DNA of 64,000 nt. Source: an uncultured Helicobacter sp. GTDB lineage: Bacteria > Campylobacterota > Campylobacteria > Campylobacterales > Helicobacteraceae. Positions 60,345-64,000 of this stretch are shown piece by piece. The position numbers were made by a program, and so were the translations under genes. The notes beneath the pieces are model-generated. The model searched no databases, was not told where the DNA came from, and worked only from the letters and a program-made list of their open reading frames with translations. The stretch covers positions 98,148 through 162,147 of the forward strand of contig NZ_CALBGN010000001.1 of NCBI RefSeq assembly GCF_937893305.1, in the 5' to 3' direction. How positions within the stretch are numbered: the stretch's first letter is position 1; every line of letters starts with the position of its first letter.

Positions 60345-62495
60345 ATGAAGATTGTGAAGCTAAATATTAGCGGAATGCATTGTAGTGCGTGTTCTGCTAC
60401 CATTGAAAAGAATCTAAAAAAGATTCCATCTATTACAAATATTAAAATTAACGCAATTAGTGGGCGTGCAAAAATCGCTTATGAAGATACAAAAATTTCT
60501 GCTAAAGAAATTATAGATTTAATCACTTCTTATGGATTTCCAGCAAGTTTTGATGATTCTAAAGCACAAGAAGTGTTGTATGTTAAGAGTTTAGAACGAC
60601 GTTTGTATGCGGCGATTCCACTTTTTTTGGGGATTTTTATCTTGCATATGGGGGGATTCCATAGTTTTTGGAGTGGAGTTGTTCAGCTAGTCTTAGCAAG
60701 CGTTGTGCAGTTTTATTGTGGATATCCTTTTTATAAGGGGTCTAAAAGTTTTTTAAAAACAAAATCTGCGGATATGAATGTTTTAATTGCACTTGGCACA
60801 AGTGTAGCTTATGTGTATTCTGTGTATTTGTTTGTTTTAGGGGAGAGTGGATTTTATTTTGAGGGCAGTAGTGCAGTGATTTGCTTCGTGCTTGTTGGAG
60901 AATATTTAAAAGCAAGTGCGAAAAAAAAGGCAAGTGATGGTGTAGCAATGCTTGCAACTTTGCTGCCAGCACAAGCAAGGCTATTAAAGTTGGAATCTCA
61001 TTTTGCGCAAGAGAGTACAGAGTGGGTTGCAATAGATAAAATCCGTAAAGATGATGTGTGTTTGGTGTTAAGTGGAGAAAAGATTCCACTTGATGGCGTG
61101 GTGCTTAGTGGCAAGGCGGAAGTGAGCAGTGCGCATATTAATGGAGAAGAGTTGCCAAAGCTTGTAGAGAGTGGGGTGGAAGTGGTTGGGGGAAGTTTGG
61201 TTTTGAATGGGGAACTTACAATCCAAGCAACAAAAGATTCTAATGCGTTTTTTGTTTATGAAATGCTAGATTTATTAGAGATTTCACAGAGCCAAAAACC
61301 TCCTATTGGCAGACTTGCAGATAAGATTGCAAGTGTGTTTGTGCCAAGTGTAGTGGTAGTTAGCTTGCTTGCGTTTGTGATATGGATAGCATTAGGGGAG
61401 AGTTTGGCTTTTGCACTCTCTATTGCTGCTTGTGTTTTAGTGATTTCTTGTCCGTGTGCTTTAGGACTTGCTACTCCCCTAGCTATCGTGTGTGCTAGTA
61501 TGCGTGCTAAGAATTTGGAGATTTTAATTAAAACTCCAGATATTTATGAGAAAGCACAACAAATTCAAACTATTGTTTTTGACAAGACAGGAACGCTTAC
61601 AAAAGGAGAGATTGCAATTAGAGAATGCAAGGTTTTGACGCAAAAGGGAGAAACATTTATGAAATCTGTGGCAAAAACTTTGCAACAAAATAATCCACAC
61701 CCCATTGGAAAAGCAATTTTAGAGTTTGCAAAGGATTCTGCAACACTTTCTTTAGAGAGCAGAGAGTATGAAATCGCAAAAGGCGTTAAAGGGGTAATTT
61801 GTGGAATTGAATATTACTTTGGGCAATCACAATGGGTGGAATCTTGCACTAAGATTAGCGTGCCAAAAAACGAAAATGCTATTGTGCTCGCTGGAGATGG
61901 AGAGATTTTAGCTTTATTTTATTTGCAAGATTCTATTAAAGAAAATGCAAAAGCCACGATTGATGCTCTTAAAAAGCGTGCAATCACTCCTGTAATTTTA
62001 AGTGGAGATCATATACAGAGTGTAGAAAAAGTAGCTAAAGAACTTGGAATTACGGAATTTTTTGCTTCTGTTGCGCCTGTGCAAAAGGCAGAAATTGTCG
62101 CAGAGCTCTCTAAAAAAGGTAGTGTGTGTTTTGTAGGAGATGGAATTAATGATGCTCTTGCGCTAAAGGAAGCAAGCTTTGGAATCTCCTTTGTTGAAGC
62201 AACCCAATTAGCTCAAGAAGTGGGTGATGTGCTGCTTTTGAAAAACGATTTGTGGGGGATTGTAGAAATTTTTGATCTAGCAAAAGCAACCTTGCACAAC
62301 ATTAAAGAGAATCTATTTTTTGCATATTTGTATAATATCGTATTAATTCCTGTTGCAGCAGGGGCGCTTTATCCTTTTTTTGGAATTGTCTTGCAGCCTG
62401 CATTTGCAGGGGCTGCAATGGCATTAAGCTCTCTAAGCGTAGTGGGGAATGCACTAAGAATTTCAAAAATAAGATTGGAAAAATGCGAAAAATAA
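60345..62495 (+). CDS. copA: copper-transporting P1B-type ATPase
   Basis: Inner-membrane copper exporter. One N-terminal heavy-metal domain carries GMHCSACSATIE (C15 and C18). Helices follow, with the ion-site SCPCALGLATP near residue 370. Then come the phosphorylation DKTGTLTKG near 412, HPIGKAI with the P1B-specific HP pair near 450, and GDGINDALAL near 600. The 716 residues are slightly short of the usual ~745. It overlaps flgA by 13 bases although the functions are unrelated, so they may share a transcript. Confidence 0.95.
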   Translation: MKIVKLNISGMHCSACSATIEKNLKKIPSITNIKINAISGRAKIAYEDTKISAKEIIDLITSYGFPASFDDSKAQEVLYVKSLERRLYAAIPLFLGIFILHMGGFHSFWSGVVQLVLASVVQFYCGYPFYKGSKSFLKTKSADMNVLIALGTSVAYVYSVYLFVLGESGFYFEGSSAVICFVLVGEYLKASAKKKASDGVAMLATLLPAQARLLKLESHFAQESTEWVAIDKIRKDDVCLVLSGEKIPLDGVVLSGKAEVSSAHINGEELPKLVESGVEVVGGSLVLNGELTIQATKDSNAFFVYEMLDLLEISQSQKPPIGRLADKIASVFVPSVVVVSLLAFVIWIALGESLAFALSIAACVLVISCPCALGLATPLAIVCASMRAKNLEILIKTPDIYEKAQQIQTIVFDKTGTLTKGEIAIRECKVLTQKGETFMKSVAKTLQQNNPHPIGKAILEFAKDSATLSLESREYEIAKGVKGVICGIEYYFGQSQWVESCTKISVPKNENAIVLAGDGEILALFYLQDSIKENAKATIDALKKRAITPVILSGDHIQSVEKVAKELGITEFFASVAPVQKAEIVAELSKKGSVCFVGDGINDALALKEASFGISFVEATQLAQEVGDVLLLKNDLWGIVEIFDLAKATLHNIKENLFFAYLYNIVLIPVAAGALYPFFGIVLQPAFAGAAMALSSLSVVGNALRISKIRLEKCEK

Positions 62496-63394
62496 TTTTC
62501 TTTTTAACATTTATTGTATGTGTAAATAGTGTATTTGGGTTAGATTATTTTATTTTGCAAAAAGAATATCGGTTTAGTAATGAAGAAGTGTATGCAAAAG
62601 ACTTGTTTGAAGAGATTTCAAAGGATTTTTTGCTTTTTAAGATTCCAACTAGCTCTAATAATTATCAAGTTAAAAGCAGTCAAATTATCAAAGCCTTTGA
62701 AAATGAAGGTATTGCTGTGGGGGCTGAAGTGCCTATTGTTACCTTTAAGCGTGCATTTGGTGGAGATCAACAAGGGATTAAGAATCATATTTTAGCAGAG
62801 TTTTTGAAAGAATATAAAAAGAATAATATTCAAATTGAAGCAATCCATTTAGAGCAAATTACTCCTGTAAATTTTAAGGAAGAAGACATTAAATCTATTG
62901 ATTTCCCTGCAAAGTTGCTAAAGCGTAATGCAGGAAGTTTTGATATTACAATAGGAGAACAAAGAAATAAGCAAATACGAAATAGAAAAGTGTATTTTAA
63001 GTATGTTATTGATGCAAAATTACAAGCAATTGAAAGTAGTGAGCCAATTAGCGGAAGAAAAGGAGTAAATTATAATAATGCGCATTTGGTTTGGATTCCA
63101 TTTGAACGCATTAGTAGTCCTTTAATGGAAGAAAATGAAATGGGAAAAGTAGCAGTGCGTTCTTACACGCCAAAAAGTGTGGTAATCACTAGAGATCGTT
63201 TAATCCCTAAACGCGTTGTTAAAAAAGGGGATAGAATTTTAATTAGTGTGGTAGAAAATGGTGTGTTGTTGGAGTTTGTATTAGAAGCGCAAAAAGACGC
63301 TGCCATAGGCGATGTGATAAAAGCACGCGTGATTAATGGAAAAAAAACTTATGAAGTGGAGATCATAGAAGAGGGCAAGGGGAGATTATTATGA
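62483..63394 (+). CDS. flgA: flagellar basal-body P-ring chaperone FlgA
   Basis: FlgA helps assemble the P-ring of the flagellar motor in the periplasm. A signal peptide (MRKIIFFLTFIVCVNSVFG) is followed by a SAF-like domain: YTPKSVVITRDRLIPKRVVKKGDRI (about residues 228-252), ILISVVENGVLLEFVLEAQKDAAIGDVIKARVINGKKTYEVEI to the end, the typical C-terminal FlgA fold. The 303 residues are long for the family, as in Campylobacter. It overlaps copA and ubiX by 13 and 4 bases. Confidence 0.88.
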   Translation: MRKIIFFLTFIVCVNSVFGLDYFILQKEYRFSNEEVYAKDLFEEISKDFLLFKIPTSSNNYQVKSSQIIKAFENEGIAVGAEVPIVTFKRAFGGDQQGIKNHILAEFLKEYKKNNIQIEAIHLEQITPVNFKEEDIKSIDFPAKLLKRNAGSFDITIGEQRNKQIRNRKVYFKYVIDAKLQAIESSEPISGRKGVNYNNAHLVWIPFERISSPLMEENEMGKVAVRSYTPKSVVITRDRLIPKRVVKKGDRILISVVENGVLLEFVLEAQKDAAIGDVIKARVINGKKTYEVEIIEEGKGRLL

Positions 63395-63936
63395 AGCGTA
63401 TTATTATAGGGATTAGTGGAGCAAGTGGGGTTGGGCTTGGACTAAAGTTTTTAAAAGCTTTGCCTAATAACTTAGAAAAATATTGTGTGCTTTCAAAGGG
63501 TGCTAAGAAAGTTTTAGAGCTTGAAGAGAAAGTGGAGTTTGACTTTAGAGAAATATGGAATCTAAAAATGCTAGATGATGAAGATTTAGGGGCGTGTATT
63601 GCAAGTGGATCTTTTGTGTGTGAGTCAATGGCTGTGATCCCTTGTTCAAGTGATGTGTTGGCGAAAATTGCGTGTGGGATTAGTGATACTTTGTTATTGC
63701 GTGCGGCAAGCGTGATGATAAAAGAAAATCGTAGATTGCTCTTAGGTGTTAGAGAAATGCCATTTAGTGCAATTATGTTAGAAAATATGTTAAAACTTTC
63801 AAAATTAGGAGTTGTGATAGCACCACCGATTTTTGGATATTATGTTGGGAGTAGCGTAGCAGAAATGGAAGAGTTGTTGATGGGGAAATGGTGTGATAGT
63901 TTGGGAATTTCTTATGAGTATAAACGTTGGAGATAA
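63391..63936 (+). CDS. ubiX: flavin prenyltransferase UbiX
   Basis: UbiX prenylates FMN to make the cofactor of UbiD-type decarboxylases; in Campylobacterota this serves quinone or other decarboxylation routes. IIIGISGASGVGLGLKFL (residues 4-21) is the dimethylallyl-phosphate/flavin loop. VIPCSSDVLAKIACGISDTLLLRAASVMIKENRRLLLGVREMP (about 82-124) carries the conserved Ser and Arg-Glu-xP motifs. At 181 residues it is complete. It starts inside the flgA end by 4 bases. No ubiD partner lies in the window. Confidence 0.92.
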   Translation: MKRIIIGISGASGVGLGLKFLKALPNNLEKYCVLSKGAKKVLELEEKVEFDFREIWNLKMLDDEDLGACIASGSFVCESMAVIPCSSDVLAKIACGISDTLLLRAASVMIKENRRLLLGVREMPFSAIMLENMLKLSKLGVVIAPPIFGYYVGSSVAEMEELLMGKWCDSLGISYEYKRWR

Positions 63937-63977
63937 TTCTGTTTTTTTCATTTAATCTCCCCTTAAGCTTTTCTAGC

Positions 63978-63983
63978 TATAAT
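63978..63983 (+). promoter_or_regulatory. putative -10 box for a gene beyond the window
   Basis: CTAGCTATAATTCCACTT contains TATAAT close to the right edge. The string GCTATAATTCCACT is shared with the orphan promoter at 57765. What it drives is outside the window. Confidence 0.45.
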
Positions 63984-64000
63984 TCCACTTCCTTTTTTGC

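Overview
The window is AT-rich chromosomal DNA from a member of the Campylobacterota (Epsilonproteobacteria). It is most likely an enterohepatic-type Helicobacter or a close Campylobacter relative. The evidence is a monomeric isocitrate dehydrogenase, a liv amino-acid uptake operon, FlgA, a Kps-type capsule locus flanked by a hydrolase/P450/small membrane protein trio known from Campylobacter capsule loci, poly-G contingency tracts, and TATAAT-type promoters without clear -35 boxes. Species assignment is inference.

Region 1 (1-7937) is housekeeping: the 3' end of the site-2 protease rseP, a YggS-type PLP protein, and a split tryptophan locus. trpBA runs left and trpE, trpGD (fusion) and trpCF (fusion) run right from a shared 75-bp promoter region. 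TrpB and TrpA carry unusual residues.

Region 2 (8074-39039) is a complete ABC-transporter-dependent capsule locus. It opens with a membrane alpha/beta-hydrolase-like protein, a cytochrome P450 and a small membrane protein. Then come kpsM, kpsT, kpsE and kpsD. A Bcs1-like cytidylyltransferase/SDR fusion (predicted CDP-ribitol synthesis) and three CDP-polyol phosphotransferase-like proteins follow, so a teichoic-acid-like polyol-phosphate backbone is predicted. A discoidin-domain/glycosyltransferase-like/TPR protein comes next. A block of modified-heptose genes follows: two flavin mutase-like proteins (one fused to a PLP enzyme with His at the Schiff-base Lys position), two epimerase/reductase pairs, an FkbM methyltransferase interrupted at a poly-G tract, a GMD-like 4,6-dehydratase, and hddA, gmhA, hddC. 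Together these predict GDP-heptose made into 6-deoxy and possibly 3,6-dideoxy heptoses. The paired genes are mosaics: near-identical blocks alternate with diverged ones. Three poly-G tracts (13, 11 and 13 G) lie here, and two share the same 3' tail. A 2-kb gap (33839-35810) holds a decayed S24/LexA-like repressor, a trace of a former mobile element. kpsC and kpsS (beta-Kdo linker synthesis) close the locus.

Region 3 (39063-64000) is conserved core: a small periplasmic protein, a DsbA-like oxidoreductase, YceI, livJHMGF, a hypothetical protein, an AlkD-like protein, icd, a DsbC-like protein, an Mla-type lipid transport operon (mlaE with N-terminal STAS-like extension, mlaF, mlaD, PqiC-like lipoprotein) continuing into folB and a Bcp peroxiredoxin, then htrA, dxr, cdsA, pcm, a nitrilase-family hydrolase, nrdB, copA, flgA and ubiX. 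A possible small RNA lies between cdsA and pcm. I saw no tRNA, rRNA, CRISPR array or intact insertion sequence.
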